DNA from: an uncultured Butyrivibrio sp.
GTDB lineage: Bacteria > Bacillota > Clostridia > Lachnospirales > Lachnospiraceae
DNA length: 18,205 bases
NCBI GenBank assembly: GCA_947169985.1
Contig: CAMVRW010000013.1
Span: 1-18,205 of the forward strand
Reading direction: 5' to 3'
Part shown: positions 1 to 7,922 of the stretch, piece by piece
Numbering within the stretch: position 1 is the first letter of the stretch
How the letters are laid out: each line of letters starts with the position of its first letter
Translations under genes and position numbers: made by a program
The notes under the pieces: generated by a model
Seen by the model: the letters and a program-made list of their open reading frames with translations, nothing else
Databases searched by the model: none
What the model was told of the DNA's origin: nothing

Positions 1-1
1 G

Positions 2-52
2 GAGAACTTGGTATTACCAGAGACTAGTTTTGATTGGGAGTGCGCCTCATGA
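2..52 (+). CDS. possible 3' end of an upstream gene
   Basis: A reading frame is open from position 2 and ends at TGA 50-52, overlapping the ATG of the next gene in an ATGA arrangement typical of translationally coupled operon genes. The visible C-terminal peptide is ENLVLPETSFDWECAS. It is too short to assign to a family. Frame 1 also stops nearby (TAG 25-27), so the choice of frame rests only on the ATGA overlap. No function can be given. Confidence 0.3.
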   Translation, partial: ENLVLPETSFDWECAS

Positions 53-1689
53 AGACGTATACAGAGGAGAAAAGAATCAGGCCGGATATTCTTACGGCTT
101 CAGTATATATTGCAATAACTGCAATGATGCTTTATGCAGTTATATGTCAGAAAATCTATGGCGATAAGGGAGCTTTTTTCAGTGCGGCTCCTTTATCTTT
201 GTATCTGCTTTTTTATTGCCTGTTTGTGTTTGCAACTCAGAAGGCAGTTTATATTATGGTAAGGCTCCGGGCCAGAAGGTCACAATATCTTAATGCTCAG
301 ACCAATATGGTGAGATCCGTCAGAGTATTTGGAATTTCTGCTGTTTTGATCGGACTTCTGATTATAGGAGGAAGCTTTACTCTTTCCGGAAAACTCTTTG
401 GGGCTGAGAGAGGCTTCTTTCAGATGATGATCTCAGGTGCTGCCATTATCCTTTTAGGTGGACAGGGCGTACTTAGAGGTTATCTGCAGGGAGTTGGCTA
501 CACTAAGCCTATCGTTATCGCTGACGTAGTTATTGCGGTCTTTTCCATGATCTCCGGGATAATAATAGTGGAATGTCTCTACCACTATGGCCTTAGAGTA
601 AATGATCTGCTCCATGTGGATGAGTTTAGTGCTGTTTATGGATCTGCTGGCATGATGGCAGGTATACTGATAGGTTCTCTTGTGGGATGCATACATACCA
701 TAATCAGTTACAATCTTAGAAAGAGTGAGATTGCAACATTTGTTAAGGGTGGAGCCCCAAGATATCTGGACAATAAGAACGATGTTCTGACAGGCATCAG
801 ACATATAATGGTATTGTACTGTACACCGGCACTTATGGTACTGGTGGATCAATGTGCTTATATGCTCTTCACAAGAAGATTTCATGAGGATGTAGATTAC
901 ATTTCTGAGTTTGGCGTTTTTGCCGGAAGAATAGTGACAAGCGTTGGGCTTATATCAATCCTTTGCTGCATACCTTTTATCAAGAAGTGGAACAGGGTAA
1001 TGGCCAGGATTGAAAGGGATGAACTTGAGGGAGCCAGGGACAGATTTAAGGTTCTGATGCGCTTTTTCAACGTTCTTTTGATACCGGTCTCTGTATTTGT
1101 TTTTGCTTTATCCGGTACTGTCCAGACAGTCATCTTTGGAAAGACCTCCGAAGCAGCTAATAATCTGATGCTGCCTTCAGCACTGGTAATATTCCTTCTT
1201 GGTTTTGGAATCATGTTTTCCTGGCTTTTGAATCACATGGGAAAATCAGTGATCATTTTGCTTAATGTGGGCATTGGATGGGCTGCGCATGTGGGCGGAC
1301 TAGTTCTTTTGATGATGTTATTTAACTTAGGAATAATGGGAATTGTTTTTTCCTGGATTCTTGCACTACTTATGTATGACCTTTTGTGCTTTTTGATGCT
1401 GGGTAAAATGCTCAAGTACAGGCAGGATCATTTCAAGTGTGTACTGCTTCCGCTAGTTAGCGCAGCAGCTTCAGGTTTTGTGGTATTTCTTTTAAATATG
1501 CTTCTGGCAAACAGAATAGGAGAAGTGCTCACTTTCCTTATCTGCATTGCTATTTTCTATGCAGTGTATATGCTGATAATGATAGTGACCAGAGGACTGA
1601 TGGCCCATGAACTTCGTAAGGTGCCACTGGGATTTCTCTTTGAAGGACTTGCCAGGTCTATAACCCATGACAGGTATTATGAGGGATAA
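49..1689 (+). CDS. MOP-superfamily membrane flippase-like protein (MurJ/SpoVB/Wzx-like)
   Basis: This 546-residue protein is almost entirely hydrophobic, with about 12-14 likely membrane segments separated by short basic loops. It resembles the MOP (MATE/Wzx/MurJ/SpoVB) exporters, which flip lipid-linked sugars or export small molecules. The segment around residues 145-165, reading LRGYLQGVGYTKP, resembles the RGYFQG-type motif of the SpoVB/MurJ branch. The ATG at 49 is preferred over an in-frame TTG at 34 because GGGAG (36-40) lies 8 nt before it, and because the ATG overlaps a possible upstream stop as ATGA. The next gene starts 2 nt after its stop, so the two are probably in one operon. 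The substrate cannot be told from sequence: lipid II, another polyprenyl-linked glycan, or a MATE-type drug are all possible. Confidence 0.72.
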   Translation: MKTYTEEKRIRPDILTASVYIAITAMMLYAVICQKIYGDKGAFFSAAPLSLYLLFYCLFVFATQKAVYIMVRLRARRSQYLNAQTNMVRSVRVFGISAVLIGLLIIGGSFTLSGKLFGAERGFFQMMISGAAIILLGGQGVLRGYLQGVGYTKPIVIADVVIAVFSMISGIIIVECLYHYGLRVNDLLHVDEFSAVYGSAGMMAGILIGSLVGCIHTIISYNLRKSEIATFVKGGAPRYLDNKNDVLTGIRHIMVLYCTPALMVLVDQCAYMLFTRRFHEDVDYISEFGVFAGRIVTSVGLISILCCIPFIKKWNRVMARIERDELEGARDRFKVLMRFFNVLLIPVSVFVFALSGTVQTVIFGKTSEAANNLMLPSALVIFLLGFGIMFSWLLNHMGKSVIILLNVGIGWAAHVGGLVLLMMLFNLGIMGIVFSWILALLMYDLLCFLMLGKMLKYRQDHFKCVLLPLVSAAASGFVVFLLNMLLANRIGEVLTFLICIAIFYAVYMLIMIVTRGLMAHELRKVPLGFLFEGLARSITHDRYYEG

Positions 1690-1691
1690 TT

Positions 1692-2915
1692 TTGAGTAAG
1701 AGGATCATTGTAGCCGGAGGGGGAGCTTCCGGTATGTGTGCTGCTATATATGCAGCAAGAAATGGTGCAAAAGTCACTATTATAGAGAAGAATACTGTCC
1801 TTGGTAAAAAACTCTCCATGACGGGTAACGGAAGGTGCAATCTGACCAACCTGGATATGAGAGAGGAATGTTATAACATTGCTGCCCGTGGAAGAATGAA
1901 GGAGTGGCTTTCTACCTATGGAGTTGAAGATGTTATAAGCTTTTTCAAGTCCTTGGGAGTGGTAGTTAAGAGCGAGGACGGATATATCTATCCGGTTTCA
2001 GGTCAGGCTTCTACAGTGGTCAGGGCTTTGGAGAATGAAATTTCCCGCCTTGGAATTGAGGTGGTTTACGGACAGCAGCTTAAAGGTGTTAGTGCAGAGG
2101 ATGAAGGAGTTTACGAGGTAAAGACAGATAAGGACTCTTTTACCTGTGACGCAGTTATTCTTGCTGTGGGTTCCCTGTCCGGAGCTAAAAGTACCATGTC
2201 CACAGGCGACGGGTATTATATCTGCAAGAAGCTTGGTATGAATGTTAAGGATACTTATCCGGCTCTTGTTGGATTTAAATGTGACCCTCAGGAACAGATG
2301 CCAAAGGCAGGTGTCCGGATCACCGCCGATATTTCTTTTGTCCTGGGAAAAGAGACTTTGGCAAGGGAGCAGGGTGAATTACAGCTGACAGCTGATGGAA
2401 TCTCGGGAATACCTGTTATGCAGGCCTCAAGGGATGTTATCAGGTTTGTAGAAGAGAAGAAGCCTGTATACGCTGTGATAGATTTCTTTCCGGACTATGA
2501 TGATAAAGATTTTGAGTCCCTTAAGGCTGACATGTTAAAGCTTAAGGATGACAGGACTTTGGAGGAGTTTTTGCAGGGCTTTTCCAACAGCAATATAACT
2601 GAGATGGTCCTTTCAAGGATGAAGCTCTCTAAATCCATGAAGATGAAGAATATTTCCTCCAGCATGGCAGAGTGTATACTGGATAATTACAGGGCTCTGC
2701 GACTTAAGATTGATGAAAGCTATGGATATATGGCTTCTCAGGTTACCACAGGTGGAGTTAGTCTGGGTGATATAGGCAGTGATTTTGCCTATAAAAAAGC
2801 CCCCGGCATTTTCTGCATCGGGGAGCTTGTGGATGTTGATGGAAGATGTGGAGGCTATAATCTGCAATGGGCCTTTACAAGTGGCAGCATTGCAGGCACA
2901 GCAGCTTCACTATGA
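1692..2915 (+). CDS. BaiN/HI0933-family NAD(P)/FAD-dependent oxidoreductase
   Basis: This 407-residue cytoplasmic flavoprotein has an N-terminal Rossmann FAD-binding motif (GGGASG, residues 9-14). It also has the family hallmark GKKLSMTGNGRCNLTN (38-53) and the C-terminal signature around 371-390 (PGIFCIGELVDVDGRCGGYN). These place it in the HI0933-like group, which includes BaiN, implicated in bile-acid dehydroxylation, but most members have no proven substrate. A bile-acid role should not be assumed. The start is TTG 1692, with GAGGG at 1681-1685 spaced 6 nt away. The first downstream ATG would remove the FAD motif. The gene follows the flippase by 2 nt. Its TGA (2913-2915) directly abuts the stop of the convergent PRPP synthetase gene, and its 3' coding part contains that gene's apparent terminator. 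Confidence 0.9.
   Translation: MSKRIIVAGGGASGMCAAIYAARNGAKVTIIEKNTVLGKKLSMTGNGRCNLTNLDMREECYNIAARGRMKEWLSTYGVEDVISFFKSLGVVVKSEDGYIYPVSGQASTVVRALENEISRLGIEVVYGQQLKGVSAEDEGVYEVKTDKDSFTCDAVILAVGSLSGAKSTMSTGDGYYICKKLGMNVKDTYPALVGFKCDPQEQMPKAGVRITADISFVLGKETLAREQGELQLTADGISGIPVMQASRDVIRFVEEKKPVYAVIDFFPDYDDKDFESLKADMLKLKDDRTLEEFLQGFSNSNITEMVLSRMKLSKSMKMKNISSSMAECILDNYRALRLKIDESYGYMASQVTTGGVSLGDIGSDFAYKKAPGIFCIGELVDVDGRCGGYNLQWAFTSGSIAGTAASL
2793..2827 (-). terminator. intrinsic terminator of prs, embedded in the BaiN-family gene
   Basis: Read on the minus strand, AGC(T)CCCCG and CGGGGGCT form a GC-rich stem with one bulged base. It is extended inside by GCA/TGC around a GAAAA loop, with a 2-nt bulge between the two helices. 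Six U residues follow at once (A-tract 2793-2798 on the plus strand). It lies about 90-120 nt past the prs stop codon. On the plus strand no T-run follows the hairpin, so it should act in one direction only. Confidence 0.7.
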
Positions 2916-4007
2916 TCATTTATAGGACTTTAGCGTTTTGTGGATGCGGTCCTCAGGTTTAGTCAGCTTTTGCATTGAACCATGGTTGTGAAGGGTATCG
3001 ATTATGGCTGCTATATAGCGGTTCATGCTAACGCTCATATAGTATTCTTTTTCCAATAGCTCAGGTTTCTGGTAAACAAGGTTGGTGGTAAATATCCTGT
3101 CAAACAGGCCCTGTTCATAGGCTTTATCAAGCTTTTCAAAGCCGCTGGAGAAAAGGCCGAAGGTTGCAAAGATAAAGACTCTTTTTGCACCACGATCCTT
3201 GATCTGCTTACATACATCGATGATGCTTCCACCTGAAGCGATCATATCATCTACTACGATGGCATCCATTCCATCAAGGCTTCCGCCACAGAAGTCATGG
3301 GCTATGATGGGATTGGTGCCATCAACTATGTTGGCATAATCCCTTCTCTTGTAGAACATACCTATATTGACGCCAAATACAGAGGCGAAGAATACTACAC
3401 GCTCTGTGGCGCCTTCGTCAGGGGCTATGAACATCAGGTGATCTGAGTCTACCTTGATATCTTCATATTCTGTTAATAAGGCCTGGGTAAACTGCAGGGC
3501 AGGAGACACGTTCTCGATTCCCTTTAAAGGAAGAACGTTCTGCATTCTAGGGTCATGGGCATCAAAAGTAACTATGTTATCCACGCCCATATATTCAAGC
3601 TCCTTCAGCATTACTGCGCAGTCTAAGGATTCACGCTGGGTTTTACGATGTTGCCTTCCTTCATACAAAAAGGGCATTATTACCGTGATCCTTTTTGCTT
3701 TTCCGCTGCAGGCTGCGATAATGCGCTTCAGGTCCTGAAAATGATCGTCGGGAGACATACGGTTCAGTTCCCCGTCCATTTTATATTTCAGGGAATTGTT
3801 ACATACATCCGCAAGAATATAGATATCCTTGTGCCTGACGGATTCTTTGATGATAGCCTTGGCTTCGCCACTGGCGAATCTTGGACACTGGGATTCGATG
3901 AGAAGATTGTCGCATTGCTTCCACTCACACAGGATCTGATTTATCCTTTTAGCTCTTTGGGAGTATGACTCAAGTGCAATTATTCCTAAATTCTTTGTAT
4001 CATTCAT
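2916..4007 (-). CDS. prs: ribose-phosphate pyrophosphokinase, divergent long form
   Basis: This enzyme makes PRPP from ribose 5-phosphate and ATP for nucleotide, His, Trp and NAD synthesis. The 363-residue protein has the fold landmarks of PRPP synthetases. A segment at 111-127 (MPFLYEGRQHRKTQRES) corresponds to the ATP-binding flexible-loop region. FDAHDP (148-153) carries the catalytic-type His151. The PRPP-binding loop VVDDMIASGG is at 251-260. It is longer than the classical enzymes of about 315 residues, and its loop has Ala-Ser where classical enzymes usually have Asp-Thr. This fits a distinct form I associate with Lachnospiraceae. It is the only minus-strand gene here, divergent from cstA and convergent with the BaiN-family gene at zero spacing. 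The ATG at 4005-4007 has only a modest ribosome site. Activity is likely but not shown by sequence alone. Confidence 0.88.
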   Translation of the reverse strand: MNDTKNLGIIALESYSQRAKRINQILCEWKQCDNLLIESQCPRFASGEAKAIIKESVRHKDIYILADVCNNSLKYKMDGELNRMSPDDHFQDLKRIIAACSGKAKRITVIMPFLYEGRQHRKTQRESLDCAVMLKELEYMGVDNIVTFDAHDPRMQNVLPLKGIENVSPALQFTQALLTEYEDIKVDSDHLMFIAPDEGATERVVFFASVFGVNIGMFYKRRDYANIVDGTNPIIAHDFCGGSLDGMDAIVVDDMIASGGSIIDVCKQIKDRGAKRVFIFATFGLFSSGFEKLDKAYEQGLFDRIFTTNLVYQKPELLEKEYYMSVSMNRYIAAIIDTLHNHGSMQKLTKPEDRIHKTLKSYK

Positions 4008-4027
4008 AGGGATACCTGACCTTTCTA

Positions 4028-4083
4028 TCTATATTTTAACATATCATAAACTGTAAAACGTACTATAATACTATGTATATAAT
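4028..4083. promoter_or_regulatory. divergent promoter region between prs and cstA
   Basis: The 105-bp gap is very AT-rich and must serve both genes. On the plus strand, TATAAT occurs twice (4064-4069 and 4078-4083), each with a poor -35 partner. On the minus strand, TTTACA (plus-strand TGTAAA 4052-4057) and TATAGA (plus-strand TCTATA 4028-4033) are 18 nt apart. The two promoters would overlap, so their expression could interfere. Assignment is by consensus only. Confidence 0.4.
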
Positions 4084-4112
4084 CTATTATTTAATGATCA
4101 GGGAGATGTGAA

Positions 4113-5528
4113 ATGGTTTCGTTGGGATTATGTTTTTTGGCTTTATTACTTGGCTTCATGTTTTATGGCAAACTTGTTGAAAAGATCTTTTCGCCGGATG
4201 ACAGGACTACACCTGCCTATACTAAACAGGATGGAGTAGACTTCATTCCTATGAAGACCTGGAAGGCCTTCCTGGTTCAGCTTCTTAATATTGCAGGTAC
4301 AGGACCAATATTCGGAGCTATCATGGGAGCCTGCTTTGGACCAGTTGTTTTTCTTTGGATAATCTTTGGTGCAATCCTGGGCGGAGGAGTCCATGATTAC
4401 ATGTGCGGAATGATCTCAGAAAGGCATGATGGATCCTCTATAGCTGAACTTAGCGGTATTTATTTGGGAAAAGCTGCAAAGTGGGGGATGCGTGTTTTTT
4501 CAATTGTGCTTTTGATCCTGACAGGAACAGTTTTTGTCACATCGCCAGCAGCTCTTTTGGCAAGGCTTACACCGAACTTTATGGGAGTTCCATTTTGGAC
4601 ATTTGTTATCCTTATTTACTATATTCTTGCAACACTTCTTCCCATTGATAAGATCATTGGCCGTTTTTATCCGATTTTTGGAGCCGTTCTTATAGCAATG
4701 GCAGTTGGTATTATTTTTGGTATCTTTAAAGGTGGTTACACTATTCCTGAGATAAGCCTTCAGAATCTCCATCCGGAGGGGCTTCCTGTCTGGCCATATA
4801 TGTTCGTGACTGTGGCCTGTGGTGCTATTTCCGGATTCCATGCAACCCAGTCCCCGATGATATCCAAGTGCATTACATCTGAGAAACAGGGACGTGTAGT
4901 TTTTTATGGCGCTATGCTTTCGGAATCTGTTATAGCTCTTATCTGGGCCGCCGGCGGAGTAGCATTTTATGGCGCTACAGGAGCTCTTTCCGCAGCGATA
5001 ACACAAAACGGACAGTCTGGAGTTGTCTATGATATCTCTACAGGAATGCTGGGGCCAGTTGGAGCAGTCCTTGCAATTGTCGGAGTTATCGCTTGTCCCA
5101 TCACTTCAGGTGATACGGCATTCCGTTCAGCAAGACTGATCCTTTCTGAAATAACAGGTCTTGATCAGAAGAAGATCAAGAATCGTCTTTTGATCACATT
5201 GCCACTACTGGGAATCGGTGCGCTTTTGACCCATCTTGATTTCAATGTGCTTTGGAGATATTTCTCCTGGAGTAACCAGACCCTGGCTATGATATCCCTT
5301 TGGATTTCCACTGTTTTCCTTATCCGTAACAGGGGAAAGAAATATAGTCTCCTCACAGCTCTTCCTGCCACCTTCATGACAGGGGTTAGTGTGACCTATA
5401 TTCTCATGGCTAAAGAGGGCTTCCGCCTTGATAGAAGTATCAGCTACCCAATAGGTATGGCTGCAGCTGCTGCTCTTTTTGCAATTTATGTTTTAAAATG
5501 TCGTAATATGACTCAGAAGCAGGAGTGA
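4113..5528 (+). CDS. cstA: CstA-family transporter (short form)
   Basis: This polytopic inner-membrane protein belongs to the carbon-starvation CstA family, whose characterised members import peptides or pyruvate. Visible signatures are RTTPA (31-35), GTGPIFG (62-68) and GGVHDY (91-96), followed by about ten hydrophobic segments. The conserved ITSGDTAFRSAR segment lies near residues 330-341. At 471 residues it is much shorter than the E. coli protein of about 700, lacking much of the C-terminal extension, as is common for Firmicute homologues. AGGGAG (4100-4105) lies 7 nt before the ATG. The stop overlaps the ribosome site of the next gene, so the transporter and the COG2509 flavoprotein are likely co-translated. 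Whether the substrate is a peptide, pyruvate or an amino acid is unresolved. Confidence 0.88.
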   Translation: MVSLGLCFLALLLGFMFYGKLVEKIFSPDDRTTPAYTKQDGVDFIPMKTWKAFLVQLLNIAGTGPIFGAIMGACFGPVVFLWIIFGAILGGGVHDYMCGMISERHDGSSIAELSGIYLGKAAKWGMRVFSIVLLILTGTVFVTSPAALLARLTPNFMGVPFWTFVILIYYILATLLPIDKIIGRFYPIFGAVLIAMAVGIIFGIFKGGYTIPEISLQNLHPEGLPVWPYMFVTVACGAISGFHATQSPMISKCITSEKQGRVVFYGAMLSESVIALIWAAGGVAFYGATGALSAAITQNGQSGVVYDISTGMLGPVGAVLAIVGVIACPITSGDTAFRSARLILSEITGLDQKKIKNRLLITLPLLGIGALLTHLDFNVLWRYFSWSNQTLAMISLWISTVFLIRNRGKKYSLLTALPATFMTGVSVTYILMAKEGFRLDRSISYPIGMAAAAALFAIYVLKCRNMTQKQE

Positions 5529-5530
5529 AA

Positions 5531-7258
5531 ATGATCAGAGTAAGTCAGATAAAGATTCCAATTGATATAAATGACGTCAGCTGGTATCAGGATCAGGAAA
5601 AGAAATATGGGCGCCTTAGAAAGAAGGTTGCAAAGACCCTAAGAATCGGCGAAGAGCAGATTGAAAGCATAAGTATTTCCAAGCATTCAATCGACGCCAG
5701 GAAAAAGCCTGAACTTTTTGATATCTATACGGTCGATGTTGTCATAAAGGCAGGAAGTGCTAACGGTAAGGGCTCCGGTAAGAATGGACTTGAAGAGAGT
5801 CTGGTAAAAAAGTGCCGCGATAAGAATGTAAGCGTTATTAAGGAAAAGAGATATGACTTCTTTGAGAAGGTTTCAGCCAGGAAAGAATCAGAAGGAAAAG
5901 ATAGTTCCACTGTGCCTGACTTGGCTTTAAATAAGCGGATTTGTATAATCGGTGCTGGGCCTGCTGGCTTGTTTTGTGGATATGAGCTGGCTATGGCGGG
6001 ATTTAAGCCTATAATTTTTGAACGTGGTGCTGACGTTGAAAAGAGATGTGAAATAGTAGATAGGTTCTGGACTTCCGGGAAACTGGATGTAAAGACCAAC
6101 GTTCAGTTTGGTGAGGGAGGAGCAGGAACTTTTTCCGATGGAAAGCTTAACACCATGGTTAAGGACAAGGAAGGGAGAGGCGCTGAAGCTCTTGATATCT
6201 TTGTTAAACATGGTGCTCCCGAGAGGATTAAGTATGAGTCTAAACCACATATCGGCACTGATATATTAAAGGATGTAGTAAAGAATATAAGACAGAGTAT
6301 TATAGATGCCGGTGGAGAGGTGTATTTCGAGAATCAGGTGACGGAGCTGATATTGGATGACACTAATGCGCTTAAAGGGCTTAAGGTGTCTGAGAGTATT
6401 GTAGAGTGCGACGCAGCAGTTCTTGCAATCGGCCACAGTGCCAGAGATACCTTCAAAATGCTTTATGAGAGCAAGGTGGAAATGCAGCCAAAGCCCTTTG
6501 CTGTGGGCTTTAGAGTTGAGCATCCACAAAGCCTTATTAATAAGTCCCAGTATGGAGTGGCAGATTCCAAGGCGCTTCCGGCGGCTCCATATAAGCTGAC
6601 AACTACAACCAAAGAGGGCAGAGGAGTTTATTCCTTCTGTATGTGCCCCGGAGGATATGTTGTCAATGCATCTTCTGAAGAGGGGATGCTTGCTGTAAAC
6701 GGAATGAGCTACAGTAAGCGAGATGGCAAAAATGCAAACTCAGCCATTATTATTACTGTAGATCCTAAGGATTTTGGCTCAGACCATGTGCTGGCAGGTG
6801 TTGAATTTCAGAGAAAGCTTGAGAAGAAAGCCTTTGAGCTTGCTGGGGGCAAGATTCCTGTTGAGCGTTACGGGGATTTCAGAAAGGCTGTAACTGGCGA
6901 AAACTTTGACAAGATATCTTTTGATTCTGAGTTTAATGATCCACAGATGAAGGGCTTTTATGAGTTTGCTGCTGTTCATGAAATACTTCCGGAGGAGCTT
7001 AACACGGCCTTTGTGGAAGGTATGGAGAACTTTGGCAGGATCATAAAGGGCTATAACGACGAAAGGGCTCTTGTTTCAGGCGTGGAGAGCAGGACCTCAT
7101 CACCTGTACGTATTAACAGAGACGAAAATGGTGAATCCGTTAACATAAAGGGGCTTTTCCCTTGCGGCGAAGGAGCTGGCTATGCTGGAGGAATCATGTC
7201 AGCTGCCATGGACGGGATTCGTACAGCTGAACTTGTAGCAAAGAAGCTGCTTGATTAA
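5531..7258 (+). CDS. COG2509-type FAD-dependent oxidoreductase, function unknown
   Basis: This 575-residue cytoplasmic flavoprotein has a small N-terminal alpha/beta domain (about 1-110). A Rossmann FAD motif GAGPAG follows at 141-146, then the family segment around 180-205 (VQFGEGGAGTFSDGKLNT) and a C-terminal FAD-contact region ending GEGAGYAGGIMSAAMDG. This matches the widespread but uncharacterised COG2509 dehydrogenases. The ATG at 5531 is chosen over an in-frame GTG at 5525 because AGGAG (5521-5525) then sits 5 nt upstream; the GTG would lie on the ribosome site itself. It is tightly coupled to cstA, whose stop lies inside this gene's translation-initiation region. The substrate and electron partner cannot be inferred from sequence. 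Confidence 0.87.
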   Translation: MIRVSQIKIPIDINDVSWYQDQEKKYGRLRKKVAKTLRIGEEQIESISISKHSIDARKKPELFDIYTVDVVIKAGSANGKGSGKNGLEESLVKKCRDKNVSVIKEKRYDFFEKVSARKESEGKDSSTVPDLALNKRICIIGAGPAGLFCGYELAMAGFKPIIFERGADVEKRCEIVDRFWTSGKLDVKTNVQFGEGGAGTFSDGKLNTMVKDKEGRGAEALDIFVKHGAPERIKYESKPHIGTDILKDVVKNIRQSIIDAGGEVYFENQVTELILDDTNALKGLKVSESIVECDAAVLAIGHSARDTFKMLYESKVEMQPKPFAVGFRVEHPQSLINKSQYGVADSKALPAAPYKLTTTTKEGRGVYSFCMCPGGYVVNASSEEGMLAVNGMSYSKRDGKNANSAIIITVDPKDFGSDHVLAGVEFQRKLEKKAFELAGGKIPVERYGDFRKAVTGENFDKISFDSEFNDPQMKGFYEFAAVHEILPEELNTAFVEGMENFGRIIKGYNDERALVSGVESRTSSPVRINRDENGESVNIKGLFPCGEGAGYAGGIMSAAMDGIRTAELVAKKLLD

Positions 7259-7316
7259 GAAATGGATACGTAATTACTGATTAGATGTTGAACAATCGCA
7301 CAAAGAGAAAGGTAGC

Positions 7317-7922
7317 ATGGATAAAAACCACATAAGAAAGGCATCTCTTGCAAAGAGAGATGCCTTGACGAGAGAACAGATAAAAGAAAAGAGTCGACAG
7401 ATTTTTGAAAAGCTTATGGAGCTTGATGAGTACAGGAATGCGGAGAACATCCTTGTTTATGCTTCCATGCGCAGTGAAGTTTTAACTGATGACATCATTT
7501 TGGATGCGCTGGCAAACGGGAAAAAGGTCTTTTGCCCAAAGGTTACGGATAAGGCTAATGGAATCATGGAGTTTGTCAGGATCATGTCTTTGGAGGAACT
7601 GAAGGAAGGTTATTTTGGAATAAGTGAACCTGAACTTACGGATGATTCAGAAATTGCCGGAAGAGCAGGCTTTGAAGAGGGTACCGGCTGTTCAGATAAA
7701 ACTTTGGTTATAATGCCTGGGGCGGCTTTTGACAGACAGTGCAATCGTATTGGTTATGGCGGCGGATTCTATGACAGGTATCTGAAAAGGCATCCTGAAT
7801 ATAAGACTGTTGCGCTGTCATTTGAGTGTCAGATTTTGGATGAGCTGATACCGGTGGATGAATTTGATGTAAAGCCGACAGCTCTTTTAACAGAAGAAAC
7901 AGCGTCATTACGGGAGATTTAA
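7317..7922 (+). CDS. 5-formyltetrahydrofolate cyclo-ligase
   Basis: This enzyme converts 5-formyl-THF to 5,10-methenyl-THF using ATP, returning stored folate to one-carbon metabolism in the cytosol. The 201-residue length is normal. The diagnostic C-terminal block starts at Met133 and contains PGAAFDRQCNRIGYGGGFYD, the nucleotide- and folate-binding Gly-rich motif. Lys and Arg residues near the N-terminus (IRKASLAKRDAL) match the ATP-contact region. A GAAAGG ribosome site precedes the ATG. It follows the COG2509 gene by 58 nt with no visible terminator, so read-through is plausible. Its TAA overlaps the ATG of the AraC-type regulator by one base. A strong inverted repeat lies within its first codons and is listed separately. 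Confidence 0.92.
   Translation: MDKNHIRKASLAKRDALTREQIKEKSRQIFEKLMELDEYRNAENILVYASMRSEVLTDDIILDALANGKKVFCPKVTDKANGIMEFVRIMSLEELKEGYFGISEPELTDDSEIAGRAGFEEGTGCSDKTLVIMPGAAFDRQCNRIGYGGGFYDRYLKRHPEYKTVALSFECQILDELIPVDEFDVKPTALLTEETASLREI
7338..7366 (+). repeat. perfect 11-bp inverted repeat inside the start of the cyclo-ligase gene
   Basis: AAGGCATCTCT (7338-7348) and AGAGATGCCTT (7356-7366) are perfect complements with a 7-nt spacer, about 21 nt after the start codon. In mRNA they would form a stable hairpin over codons 8-17. No T-run follows, so it is not an intrinsic terminator. It may tune early translation or be a by-product of coding for a basic segment. Confidence 0.75.

Noticed and set aside
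34..48. TTG start for the flippase giving five extra residues
   Set aside because: The ATG at 49 has a well-spaced GGGAG and an ATGA overlap; the TTG would lie on the ribosome site.
454..885. Antisense open frame within the flippase gene, and many similar antisense or out-of-frame open frames across the window
   Set aside because: They lie wholly inside well-supported genes, lack ribosome sites and have no recognisable domains; they are shadows of real coding frames.
1692..2915. Bile-acid dehydroxylation function for the BaiN-family protein
   Set aside because: The family is broad and no other bai gene is present; only the flavoprotein family can be supported.
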